From: Actinomycetota bacterium
GTDB lineage: Bacteria > Actinomycetota > Geothermincolia > Geothermincolales > RBG-13-55-18
Reading direction: 5' to 3'
Assembly (NCBI GenBank): GCA_030019255.1
Contig: JASEFK010000009.1
Coordinates: 1 to 64,000 of the forward strand
DNA: 64,000 nucleotides
Shown here one piece after another: positions 8,391 through 16,672 of this stretch; positions within the stretch are counted from its first letter, which is position 1, and each line of letters starts with the position of its first letter. A program made the position numbers and the translations under genes. A model generated the notes under the pieces. It was given only the letters and a program-made list of their open reading frames with translations. It did not search any database and was not told the origin of the DNA.

Positions 8391-10757
8391 TCAGAGGGAA
8401 CGGCGCTTGGTGGACTGGGCCAGGTTAAGGTTCCGGATGTAGCGCAGGGAGGGGAATTCCGAGAGCACCATTAACCCCAGGACCAGAACGGCGGTTATGA
8501 GATAGCTCCAGAGGGACACCGCGGGGGTGAAGGAGAACAGGTCACTCTGGTAGAGGCGCATGGCCTGTTCCATGACGATGCGGGCGGCGATAAAGCCCGG
8601 AAAGAGGCCCAGGAACCCCATGATCACGTTCTCCAGGGTCAGGGAGAGGGAGGCCTTCCAGTGGGGAACCCCCAGGGTGAGCATGGTGGCCACCTCCTGC
8701 CCCCTCTCCATGATGTTGATGGTCGAAGTGTTGAAGACCAGGGTAAAGGCCATGACCAGCCCGAAGATGAGCATCACGGCGATGACGATGTACATGAGGG
8801 CCATGTAGGATTCGATCTCCGCATGTATCTGGGTGAGGTCCACCAGGGTGAGCACGTTGGGCATGGCGTAGAGTTCGTCGCGCACCTGGTGATAATACCC
8901 GGGATCCAACTTGATGTAGAAGGCCGAGGAGCGCGTCCCGTAGCCCAGAAGCTCGCGGGCCTCCTCCACCGGGACGTAGACGAAGGAACCCAGCGGTTCC
9001 ATGATGAAGCTGGAGACGATGAAGTTCCGGGAGCGCCGGGACGCGGAGATGGTCACCACGTCCCCTTCACTCACCCCCAGTTGCTCGCGGTAGTTGTTGC
9101 TCAGGAGACAGTGCCCCGGCGAGAGCTTCACCGGCCGGTTCTCCTCGTCCAGGAAACCGCGCATCACGGTGTCGGCGAGCACCCCCATGACGATGCTCTC
9201 CACGTCCCGGTTCCCGGCCTTTATGGTGCAGGGACGACCGGCGGTGGGTTCCACCCGGGTCACGCCGGGGAGGTTCTCCAGCTTCCTCTGGGTCACCCTG
9301 GTCTGGGGTTCCAGGAAGAGGACGGCGATGTCGAAAGTGAAAAGGTGGTTAAAGGCCCGGTCCATATTGGCGTGCACCGTGTCGCTGATGCCCAGGTTCA
9401 TGAGGATGAGCACGATGGCGAAGATTATGCCCACCACGGTGAAGGCGGTGCGCCTCCGGTTGCGGAAGACGTTGCGTAGCGGAAGCCTCCAGAACACGCG
9501 GAGACGGGCGATGGAGGGGAGCAGCCTTTCTACCCATGTTGGCTTGCCGTACCGGGAGATGTCTACCGACCCCCGCAGGGCTTCCGTGGGATGTACGGCC
9601 GCCGACTGGCGAGCGGGAACCAACCCGGCAAGGGCGCAGAACCCCATGGCCAGCAGGAACCCGTAGCCGAAGACCTGGGGATAGAGGCCGAAATGCACGA
9701 AGGGGATTCCCATGGTCCTGGCGTAGATCTTGGAGACCAGGGCGGTGGCCGCGATCCCCAGCAGGCTTCCCAGAAAGATGCCGATGATTCCCACTACCAG
9801 GGCAAAGGACAGGTAGTGGCGGAGTACCGTCCGGGAGGGATAGCCGATGGCCCGCATAAGGCCGATTATCGGCCGCTGCATGCGCACCATGCGGGAGAGG
9901 ATCATGTAGATGCTGAAGGCGGCGATGGTGAAGAAGAGAATGGGGAAGAAGAGGGCGAAGTTATGGAACTGTTGGATATCCATTTCCAGGAGGGTCTTGG
10001 ATATCTGGTTGTCCCTGGTGGTGACTTCCTCTATCTGGTAGGGGGAAAGGATGGCCTCCACCTGTTCCCGGGTGGTCTCCAAGAGGGAGTAGTCCTTAAG
10101 GGTGAAAGCGAACTCATTGTAGGAACCGGAGGGGAACCCGGCCAGTGAACGGGCCTGTTCCGGGTTGAAGTAGAAGACTCCGTAGACGGAGGCCGAGGTC
10201 ATGGGAAACTGCCGGTTGCGGAAGACTACCAGGTATTCTGGGCTGGCTACCACGCCGGCCACCCTCACCGGCAGGCGTTCTCCGTTCTGCACCGCGTATA
10301 CAAGATCTCCTTCCTTAAGGTGATTGAACTTGGCGAAGTGGGTCTCCACCAGGCAGGTGAGCTCCTTCTCGCGTCCCGTGAGCTCCCTGCCCTCCAGGAG
10401 ATGAAGGGTGTTCACGTATGGTTTTTGGGCGGGTACGCTTATCACCTGGCCGGTGATGCGGGAGCCGTCTTCCAGCTCCATGCTAACCGGTTCGCTTATC
10501 CTGGGGGTGAGGAGCTCGATATTGGGGAGCTCGGAGAGACGGTCAACCACCCGTTCCGGGGCTCTCTCCACGCGCACCAGCAGGTCCTCGAAGTTGAGCT
10601 TCTCGTAAGTATATTCGTAGGACTTGGAGAGGTTGAGATAGGACATGTAGGAGGCGGTGAAGAGTACGATGCCGATGGCCACCACCAGGCTTACGGCCAG
10701 GAAGCGGAACTTGGCCTGGCGTATCTCCCGCACCAACTTACGGCGTAAGAGCCTCAT
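8391..10757 (-). CDS. ABC-type permease with two FtsX domains (MacB/LolE-like)
   Basis: A 788-residue membrane protein with the duplicated FtsX layout. One N-terminal helix (about 17-37) is followed by a large extracytoplasmic domain (about 40-270) and three helices. A second N-terminal-type helix (about 445-465), a second external domain and three final helices come next. This is the architecture of mechanotransmitting exporters that act on lipoproteins, peptides or cell-wall hydrolases. No ATPase gene flanks it, so it must share a remote one. The start was set at MRLLRRKLVREIRQAK because the frame's upstream extension is not hydrophobic and has no family character. The upstream ribosome site is weak (GGGAAG). 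Confidence 0.85.
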   Translation of the reverse strand: MRLLRRKLVREIRQAKFRFLAVSLVVAIGIVLFTASYMSYLNLSKSYEYTYEKLNFEDLLVRVERAPERVVDRLSELPNIELLTPRISEPVSMELEDGSRITGQVISVPAQKPYVNTLHLLEGRELTGREKELTCLVETHFAKFNHLKEGDLVYAVQNGERLPVRVAGVVASPEYLVVFRNRQFPMTSASVYGVFYFNPEQARSLAGFPSGSYNEFAFTLKDYSLLETTREQVEAILSPYQIEEVTTRDNQISKTLLEMDIQQFHNFALFFPILFFTIAAFSIYMILSRMVRMQRPIIGLMRAIGYPSRTVLRHYLSFALVVGIIGIFLGSLLGIAATALVSKIYARTMGIPFVHFGLYPQVFGYGFLLAMGFCALAGLVPARQSAAVHPTEALRGSVDISRYGKPTWVERLLPSIARLRVFWRLPLRNVFRNRRRTAFTVVGIIFAIVLILMNLGISDTVHANMDRAFNHLFTFDIAVLFLEPQTRVTQRKLENLPGVTRVEPTAGRPCTIKAGNRDVESIVMGVLADTVMRGFLDEENRPVKLSPGHCLLSNNYREQLGVSEGDVVTISASRRSRNFIVSSFIMEPLGSFVYVPVEEARELLGYGTRSSAFYIKLDPGYYHQVRDELYAMPNVLTLVDLTQIHAEIESYMALMYIVIAVMLIFGLVMAFTLVFNTSTINIMERGQEVATMLTLGVPHWKASLSLTLENVIMGFLGLFPGFIAARIVMEQAMRLYQSDLFSFTPAVSLWSYLITAVLVLGLMVLSEFPSLRYIRNLNLAQSTKRRSL

Positions 10758-11219
10758 GTTTTCTTCCCGTCTCCCATCTCTTAGGAGTGGCGCTCGGTCT
10801 CGGTTGGACGGTGCCTCGTCGGCGCACCAATGTCGGCGCCGCGCCGGTGGACGCTCAGGCGTCACGCACTATTATGCTCGTTCGGGGGAGCGGATTCCAT
10901 TAGGTATCCAGTCGCGATCGAGGAAATCCAACTTTTTTCCGGTGGTCGGCGGGGCAGGCTTAAAGCGGGGATTCAACCGGGTTTTGCAGTTCCTTTCTGG
11001 CAACGCCGCGTCTTGTAAACAACGCTTTCGATCCATGAACGCCGCCGTGCATGTTCCCACTCACCCGGGGCGGGTACTTTCCCTGTTTCATTCCCCTTGT
11101 CCTCCCACCTGAAGGTATAGGGATTTTTCCGGGTGAACGGATAAGGAATCCGGCCCGGGGATTTTCAGGTCGATACTCGTATATAATCGGGATAGCAGGA
11201 TGCGGAGAAAGGAGGTCAC
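10758..11219. other. Divergent intergenic region between the permease and a small unknown gene
   Basis: About 460 bases without a supportable gene. The right end has a consensus TATAAT at 11182-11187 and a strong GAAAGGAGGTCAC ribosome site for the next gene. I see nothing recognisable in the remainder. Confidence 0.4.
11182..11187 (+). promoter_or_regulatory. Candidate -10 element
   Basis: A perfect TATAAT lies 33 nt before the ATG of the 130-residue protein at 11220. No convincing -35 hexamer lies 16-18 nt upstream, so this may need an activator or may be chance. Confidence 0.35.
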
Positions 11220-11612
11220 ATGATCCCGTATGACAGCTTTCTCATCGATCCTCCCTGGCTGGTTTCCATCGGCTACCTCTACGCCAGGGCTACCCGGAGG
11301 CTGGTGAAAGACGAGGAAAATAGGAAGAAGGTGAGGAGATTCCTGGACCTGGCCACCCTGGGGGCCTTCTACGCCACCAGCATCAGCCTCTATTTCAACC
11401 TGGAGTGGACGCGCTGGATATGGGAGATGTGCCGGGCCGAATCGGGAAGAGACTGGATGATAAACTCTGGGGTTTTCAAGTTCGACCACCGCAACGTCTC
11501 TCCACGAGGCCACGCCGTGTCCGCGGCCATCTTCGCTACCTACCCCCTGTGGCTTAAGCTGGGTTACCGGCTGGCCGAGCGGGCCTACGAGGTGCCCGAA
11601 GAGGACCGGTGA
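11220..11612 (+). CDS. Hypothetical protein, 130 residues
   Basis: I do not recognise this family. The product starts MIPYDSFLIDPPWLVSIGYL and is rich in aromatic residues. Its N-terminal part (about 10-24) and middle (about 44-60) are moderately hydrophobic and could be membrane-associated, although charged residues interrupt both. A late SPRGHAVSAAIFATYPLWLK segment is a further weak helix. GGAGG lies 7 nt before the ATG and a TATAAT box lies upstream, so it is very likely expressed. The downstream EamA transporter follows in the same direction after 50 nt and may be co-transcribed. Confidence 0.6.
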   Translation: MIPYDSFLIDPPWLVSIGYLYARATRRLVKDEENRKKVRRFLDLATLGAFYATSISLYFNLEWTRWIWEMCRAESGRDWMINSGVFKFDHRNVSPRGHAVSAAIFATYPLWLKLGYRLAERAYEVPEEDR

Positions 11613-11662
11613 CCCGATGACCAGGGGACGATAAGGGTTACTTCCGGGGCGGAGCGGGCCTC

Positions 11663-12583
11663 ATGAAGCCCGGATGGCGCTATCACCTGGCCCTCTTCGC
11701 CGTGTGCTGGATATGGGGCCTGGCCTTCGTGGGCGTGAAGGTGCTCCTGGAGGAGGTCTCCTACATCACCCTCAACCTGCTCCGCTTCCTCCTGGCCGGT
11801 TGCGCGCTCCTTCCCCTGCTGCTGGCCAGGTGGGGGAAAAGGCCCCGCCTTTCCGCCGGGGAATGGACCCTGGTCTGCGTGGCCGGGATATGCGCCATCT
11901 ACGGATATCATCTGGCCCTGACCTACGGGGAGACCACCATACCCGCGGGCACCGCCGGCCTCATCGCCAACACCACCCCCGTCTTCGCCGCCCTCCTGGC
12001 CGGCTTCCTGCTGGGAGAGAGCCTGGGCCGGCTGAAGGCCCTGGGCATCTTGTCCGCCATGGGAGGGGTGGCGATCATCACCATCCTGGGAAGCGACGCT
12101 TCGCTGGGTGCCGGGAGGGTGCAGGGAGCGCTCCTGGTGCTCCTGGCCGCCGCCGCCTGGGCGGTTTACACGGTGCTCCTGAAGCCGCTGGTGGAGGAGC
12201 ATGACCCTCTCTTCGTGACCGCCTACGCCGTCATCCTGGGCACCCTGGCCCTGCTCCCCCTGGCATTGGCTTGTGGGGACTGCGCCCGCCAGGTGAGAGA
12301 CATATCCGGTGAAGGATGGGCGTGGCTCGCCTTCCTCGGCCTGGGATGCACGGTGGCGGGTTACCTCCTCTATTCCTGGGGGCTGGAGGGGCTGGGCGCC
12401 ACCCAGGCGGCCTTCTACACCTATCTCATCGCCCCCATCTCCCTCTTCTGGGGCTGGGCCTGGCTGGGCGAGAGGGTGAACGCCGGGCTTTTCCTGGGTA
12501 CGGCCCTCATCCTGGTCGGACTGGCGGCGGTGGGGCTGGAGGAGAGAAGGACCGGGAATCGCGGGCGGGAGCGGAGAGGGTGA
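11663..12583 (+). CDS. EamA/DMT-superfamily transporter
   Basis: A 306-residue polytopic protein with ten predicted hydrophobic helices in two five-helix halves, the usual EamA (RhaT-like) arrangement and length. Typical family stretches include CWIWGLAFVGVKVLLEE at the start, AAAWAVYTVLLKPLVEE at the beginning of the second half and TYLIAPISLFWGWAWLGE near the end. Members export amino acids, sugars or nucleotide-related metabolites across the inner membrane. The substrate cannot be deduced. It lies 50 nt behind the small unknown gene. Confidence 0.88.
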   Translation: MKPGWRYHLALFAVCWIWGLAFVGVKVLLEEVSYITLNLLRFLLAGCALLPLLLARWGKRPRLSAGEWTLVCVAGICAIYGYHLALTYGETTIPAGTAGLIANTTPVFAALLAGFLLGESLGRLKALGILSAMGGVAIITILGSDASLGAGRVQGALLVLLAAAAWAVYTVLLKPLVEEHDPLFVTAYAVILGTLALLPLALACGDCARQVRDISGEGWAWLAFLGLGCTVAGYLLYSWGLEGLGATQAAFYTYLIAPISLFWGWAWLGERVNAGLFLGTALILVGLAAVGLEERRTGNRGRERRG

Positions 12584-12860
12584 CTGGCCGGGGGTGAGGA
12601 AGGGGCGGGGAGGAGGAGGTTCGGGGGGCGGGAGCGATACCGCACTTGACGAGATTGATGTAGTCTCCCGCGCGCACTTCGTGGAAGGATGAGAAATTTC
12701 AGGGGTGGAGAGCGACAACACATTCCTTGATTACTGTTCATGGTTGAGTGCCGACAAACCGGTCGACATTACGCCCGGAAGACGTCGGTGGACAGGTTAC
12801 CGGAAGCTCCGCACCACTATGGTTGGCGCAAATGGTGCGACAAGGTGGCGGGGGAAGACT

Positions 12861-13931
12861 TCAACCCTTGTGTTCCATGAAAGCCCGCACCAGCCCCAGT
12901 GGACCGGTCATCATCATGTCCCCGCCCGGGGCAGGGAAGTAGCCATCCAGGCCGGCTTCCTTGAGCAGGCCGCGGTTGGGACCGGTCACGGCGATGAGGT
13001 CCAGGTTCCTCCACCCCGGGGCTTCCTCCAGGTAGAAAAGGCCGTGGCCCTCGGCCATGAAGGGGTCCTCGTCCCGGGCACCTCCGTCGCAGAAGAGGCG
13101 CAGGTAGTCGGCGAAGGCACCCGGGTCCAGCCGGTGGGTATGGTGTTCGAGAAGCCCCACCACGCATCCCTCGGACAGGATGCAAGCCAGGGTGTGCCCG
13201 TTGCCGGCGTTGACCAGCAGGATGTTCCCTGGGGCTCGGGAGGCGACCAGCGGGTCAGCCAGGCACCCGGCCACCGCCGCCGGGGCGGTGTCCATGACCA
13301 GGATGCGGCAGGAGGGGAACTGCTCACCGGCCCGCCGGGCGGCGGAGGCCAGGCGGGGGAAGGCGTCCGACACCTCGCCGGAGAGCATGGCCAGGGCGGT
13401 GGGGCGTGGATCAGCCTCCAGGCGCTCCCTCATGTAACGGAGGCGGGTCTTGCGGTTGCTCTCTCCGGAGGCATACGTTCCGTGGTCCTGCACGGCCACG
13501 GCCACGCCGTCCAGGCGCGACATGTCTTCCCCGCTCCGGGCCAGGAAATTGGCCAGGGCCTGGAGGTCCAGCTCGTCGGCGGTTACGGTGATCCCGGAAA
13601 AACCGGGCGGCGGAGAATTAACGATCTCTATGCCCAGGGAGGCCACGTCCTCCAGGTTGTTGCGGATGGAGAGGGCCGCCGCCGGGGTCATATAAACCTT
13701 CCTTCCCGCTGCCAGGACCCGCTTCACGGAGCGGGAAAAGGGTCCTCCTCCCACCGTGTGCCCGGTTATGAAGAGGTCCCTTCCTGAGTACGTGGCCTCC
13801 TCAACCCGGTACGCCAGGAGGCGGGTGGGGCTGGGCAGCACCATGCGGGTACAGTTCTCCAGGGTCCTCCCGGAGTCGTAGAGGAGGACATCACGGGTCC
13901 CCACCCCTATGTCCAGGGCCAGAATGCGCAT
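12861..13931 (-). CDS. DUF1786 domain-containing protein (actin-like ATPase fold)
   Basis: A 356-residue protein starting MRILALDIGVGTRDVLLYD, a phosphate-binding actin-like motif that opens the DUF1786 family. LDGVAVAVQDHG and LLVNAGNGHTLACIL fit further strand-turn elements of the ASKHA fold. Family members have been loosely annotated as pyruvate-formate-lyase-activating related, but I know of no demonstrated reaction. The right end overlaps no gene. A perfect hairpin of 7 bp (13992-14009) sits about 60 nt upstream of the start in the leader region. Confidence 0.72.
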   Translation of the reverse strand: MRILALDIGVGTRDVLLYDSGRTLENCTRMVLPSPTRLLAYRVEEATYSGRDLFITGHTVGGGPFSRSVKRVLAAGRKVYMTPAAALSIRNNLEDVASLGIEIVNSPPPGFSGITVTADELDLQALANFLARSGEDMSRLDGVAVAVQDHGTYASGESNRKTRLRYMRERLEADPRPTALAMLSGEVSDAFPRLASAARRAGEQFPSCRILVMDTAPAAVAGCLADPLVASRAPGNILLVNAGNGHTLACILSEGCVVGLLEHHTHRLDPGAFADYLRLFCDGGARDEDPFMAEGHGLFYLEEAPGWRNLDLIAVTGPNRGLLKEAGLDGYFPAPGGDMMMTGPLGLVRAFMEHKG

Positions 13932-14378
13932 GGGAGCCAGCTCCTTGCCCGGGAATCCCTTCCCCTTGAAGGTTCCGTTTTATGGCGATGTCGTGGTCGG
14001 AGGACCACGCCGTTAATATACCCGATGTTCGCGGCCGTCATCGAGAGTTCTAAATAAACCCTAATGCGTTGGATATGGTGACGTCCCGCCACCGACTGTT
14101 TGGTGAGGCGTCCGGGCAGCGACGACATATCGACTTAAAACTCGCCAGCTCAAAGCTGTTCGCGACGCAGCGCGGGTCACGGTGGTCGTGACTGGTTTCA
14201 CGGTAAAGGGGGCGAACATGCGGGACGATTTTCATTTATGTGGAAGGATAAGCGAAAATATATCCGGAATGTCTTACCGGGGATCTCGAAAGGCCATCGC
14301 CTGGTACGGGAATGGTGGGGGATGAACCATCCACTGCCTTGGTTCGGGAATTTCAACGAGTTTAAAGGGATGGAATCG
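13932..14378. other. Divergent intergenic region with a hairpin
   Basis: No gene is supported. An inverted repeat with arms CGTGGTC/GACCACG and a GGAG loop occupies 13992-14009. It has no T-run on either side, so a terminator is unlikely and an operator or leader structure is possible. The frame leading into the glycosyltransferase is open from 14238, but the family N-terminus starts near 14379. Confidence 0.4.
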
Positions 14379-15371
14379 ATGGAGAAGAGAAGGAAAGCTT
14401 CCGACTCGCTACTGACCGTGGTGGTGCCCGTCTTCAACGAGGAGGGCAATATCCTTCCTCTCTACCGGAGGCTGGTATCTGTCCTTGAACCCCTGGTCGG
14501 TTACCTGGAAATACTGTTCGTGGACGACGGAAGTACCGACGGCTCGAGGTCCGAGATCTCCGACCTTCACCAGGAAGACCCGCGGGTCAAGCTGGTCTCC
14601 TTCACCCGCAACTTCGGCCACGAGATGGCCACCAGCGCCGGCCTGGACTACGCCCGTGGGGATGCCGTGGTCATCATCGATGCCGACTTGCAGGACCCGC
14701 CGGAGGTCATCCCCGAGATGCTTGCGAGGTGGGAGGAGGGGTACGACATCGTGTATGGGAAGAGGCTGGAAAGGGCCGGTGAACCGCTTCTCAAAAAGGC
14801 GTCTTCGCGCCTATTCTACCGCTTGATAAGAAGGCTCACCGAGGTGGAGATCCCCGTGGATACGGGCGATTTCCGCCTCATCGACCGGCAGGTGGTGAGA
14901 AGGTTCCGCCTTCTCTCGGAGAGGAACCGCTTCGTTCGAGCCGAGATCGCCTGGCTCGGAGGTAGCGCGGTGGAGGTGCCCTACCGGCGTGAGCCACGGC
15001 TGGAGGGCGAGACCAAGTACTCCTCGTGGAAAAGGCTCCGGCTGGCCCTGGACGGGATAACATCCTTTTCTTCCGTACCCCTCCACATCATGAGCATCAT
15101 GGGATTCGTGATGTTGTTCATCAGCATGGTGGCCATCCTGGTGGTCCTGGTCCAGAAACTGTTTTTCGGTATTCCGGTTCCAGGTTATGCCTTCCTGGTC
15201 ATCAGCCTCTTCCTGCTCAACGGGGTGGAGATATTTTTCATCGGCCTCCTCGGGGAATACGTGGGCAGGATGTACCGTGAGGTACAGGAAAGGCCGCTAT
15301 ACCTGGTGTCGGAGACGCTGGGAATCGAGGAGGCGGAGGGTGGAGAAGGCGCTCTACCGCGAGATGTATGA
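14379..15371 (+). CDS. GT2 family glycosyltransferase (DPM/GtrB-like, membrane-bound)
   Basis: A 330-residue enzyme of the dolichol/undecaprenyl-phosphate sugar synthase type. LTVVVPVFNEEGNI, ILFVDDGSTDGS, FTRNFGHEMATSAGLD and DADLQDPPE are the classical motifs, and two C-terminal helices (about 228-255 and 262-290) anchor it in the membrane. It probably makes undecaprenyl-phosphate-linked sugar for transfer on the outer face. AAAGGG eight nt upstream supports the ATG at 14379 over the ATG at 14370. A methyltransferase overlaps its 3' end by 32 nt, and a pilin and large GT-C-like membrane proteins follow, consistent with surface glycosylation. Confidence 0.88.
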   Translation: MEKRRKASDSLLTVVVPVFNEEGNILPLYRRLVSVLEPLVGYLEILFVDDGSTDGSRSEISDLHQEDPRVKLVSFTRNFGHEMATSAGLDYARGDAVVIIDADLQDPPEVIPEMLARWEEGYDIVYGKRLERAGEPLLKKASSRLFYRLIRRLTEVEIPVDTGDFRLIDRQVVRRFRLLSERNRFVRAEIAWLGGSAVEVPYRREPRLEGETKYSSWKRLRLALDGITSFSSVPLHIMSIMGFVMLFISMVAILVVLVQKLFFGIPVPGYAFLVISLFLLNGVEIFFIGLLGEYVGRMYREVQERPLYLVSETLGIEEAEGGEGALPRDV

Positions 15372-16107
15372 GATGGAGACCCGCCACTGGTGGTTCGTGG
15401 CAAGACGGCGGATCGTCCTGGAGCTCCTGAGAAGGTACCTGGTGGCTGAAAAGGCACGACCGCGAGTCCTGGACCTGGGATGCGGGACGGGTTCCATGCT
15501 GCAAGCGCTCGAAGAACTCGGCGAGGCCACGGGGATGGATGTATCCGAAGAGGCTCTGGCCTTCGCTTCCACCCGTACCCGGGCGCGCCTTCTCAAGGGG
15601 AATATACCGGAGGACCTGGCCGGCTTGCAGGAAGAATTCGACGCCGTTCTGATGCTTGACCTCCTGGAGCATCTGGACGCCGATAAAAAGGCGGTAACGG
15701 CCGCCGCGGACCTGTTAGCGGAAGGGGGGGTCTTGTTGCTGACCGTTCCCGCCTATCGGTGGCTCTATTCCCCCCGGGACCGGTTTCACCATCACCGGAG
15801 GAGGTATTCCCGGAGGGAGGTCAGGGATATGGTGAGAGGGGCCGGCCTTTCCGAGGTTTTCACCTCCTACTACAACTGCCTCCTCTTCCCCCCCGCCGCG
15901 GCCCAGAGGCTTTGGAGCAGGTTGAGCCGGGTGGAGCCGGGCCCCGACCTCAGGGAGCCTCCCGCGATGCTGAACTCTTTGCTGGAAATTGTCTTCTCCA
16001 CCGAGCGTTTCCTGCTGGGCAGGGTGCCCTTTCCCTGGGGGCTGTCCGTGGTCTCGGTGGCCAGGAAGGGTTGTCGCCATCTCGATTCTCACGCGTGGAA
16101 GGGTTAG
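15340..16107 (+). CDS. Class I SAM-dependent methyltransferase
   Basis: A 255-residue methyltransferase. VLDLGCGTGSMLQALE is motif I for S-adenosylmethionine, FDAVLMLDLLEHLDADKKAV is the post-II acidic segment, and LLAEGGVLLLTVPAY is motif III. The N-terminal YEMETRHWWFVARRRI is common to methyltransferases in glycan and isoprenoid loci. The start at GTG overlaps the glycosyltransferase gene, giving translational coupling, and GGAGGCGGAG precedes it. An ATG eight codons later is an alternative. The target may be a lipid carrier or sugar, judging from its neighbour. Confidence 0.85.
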   Translation: MEKALYREMYEMETRHWWFVARRRIVLELLRRYLVAEKARPRVLDLGCGTGSMLQALEELGEATGMDVSEEALAFASTRTRARLLKGNIPEDLAGLQEEFDAVLMLDLLEHLDADKKAVTAAADLLAEGGVLLLTVPAYRWLYSPRDRFHHHRRRYSRREVRDMVRGAGLSEVFTSYYNCLLFPPAAAQRLWSRLSRVEPGPDLREPPAMLNSLLEIVFSTERFLLGRVPFPWGLSVVSVARKGCRHLDSHAWKG

Positions 16108-16264
16108 TCTACAAGAGGGCGAGTGTTAACTAAAGAAAGGCGGGCAAATTGCCGATGAAATACTTGCAAAAGGCGGGATGCGAGGAAGGAGGTGATCGAG
16201 GGGCTGAGAAATCGCTGCTTGGCAGTCGCTTCAACATTTTGAAGGAAAGGAGGTGAGTTAGGAT
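16108..16264 (+). promoter_or_regulatory. Pilin leader region with two strong Shine-Dalgarno-like boxes
   Basis: Two AAGGAGGTGA-type boxes occur 62 nt apart, at 16187-16196 and about 16248-16257. Only the second serves the pilin ATG at 16265. The first overlaps a GTG that opens a 16-codon frame ending at 16241 (product starting VIEGLRNR), which could be a leader peptide. I looked for a cyclic-di-GMP riboswitch and did not find its conserved core. Confidence 0.3.
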
Positions 16265-16615
16265 ATGGCCAGAAGGATGCACAGGGAGGCAGGTTTCACC
16301 CTCATCGAGTTGATGATCGTCATCTTAATCATCGGTATCTTGGTAGGTATCGCCGTGCCGGTGTTCCTGGCAGCGAGGGGGAACGCCCAAGCAAAGACCT
16401 GCAAGGCCAATATGAAGACCGTTCAGACTCAGTCCAACGTCTATGCGGCCAGCAACGACGGGACTTATCCGACGGCCATCGGGCAGCTTTCGGGTTATAT
16501 TGAGAACCTCGACAGCATAACCAACTGCCCGTCTGGCGGGAGCATTACCTGGAACTTCACCATTTCGGCGCCACCCTCGCCCTCGTGCTCTTCGCACGGG
16601 ACACCTTCCGGTTAA
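16265..16615 (+). CDS. Type IV pilin-like protein (class III signal peptide)
   Basis: A 116-residue prepilin. The N-terminus MARRMHREAG followed by FTLIELMIVILIIGILVGIA is a textbook class III signal. Cleavage after Gly10 leaves a mature Phe1 with Glu5, and the hydrophobic helix is the assembly domain. The short globular part ends in a Cys-x(n)-Cys region (about 92 and 108) that could form the usual C-terminal disulfide loop. A ribosome site GAAAGGAGGTGA precedes the ATG and a strong terminator follows the gene. The prepilin peptidase that would process it lies at 21256-22032. The assembly ATPase and platform proteins are not in this window. Confidence 0.92.
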   Translation: MARRMHREAGFTLIELMIVILIIGILVGIAVPVFLAARGNAQAKTCKANMKTVQTQSNVYAASNDGTYPTAIGQLSGYIENLDSITNCPSGGSITWNFTISAPPSPSCSSHGTPSG

Positions 16616-16636
16616 GACCGGGGCGGTGGAGAACCA

Positions 16637-16665
16637 ATGGGGGCGGAAAGCCCCCATTTCTTTTA
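16637..16665 (+). terminator. Rho-independent terminator of the pilin gene
   Basis: Perfect 8-bp stem ATGGGGGC/GCCCCCAT with a GGAAA loop, followed directly by TTCTTTT. It lies 22 nt after the pilin stop and just before the 3' end of the convergent YfhO-like gene. Confidence 0.9.
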
Positions 16666-16672
16666 TAGGCTT

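Noticed and set aside
16108-16264. Cyclic-di-GMP riboswitch upstream of the pilin
   Set aside because: I looked for the conserved GEMM core and tetraloop elements and did not find them.
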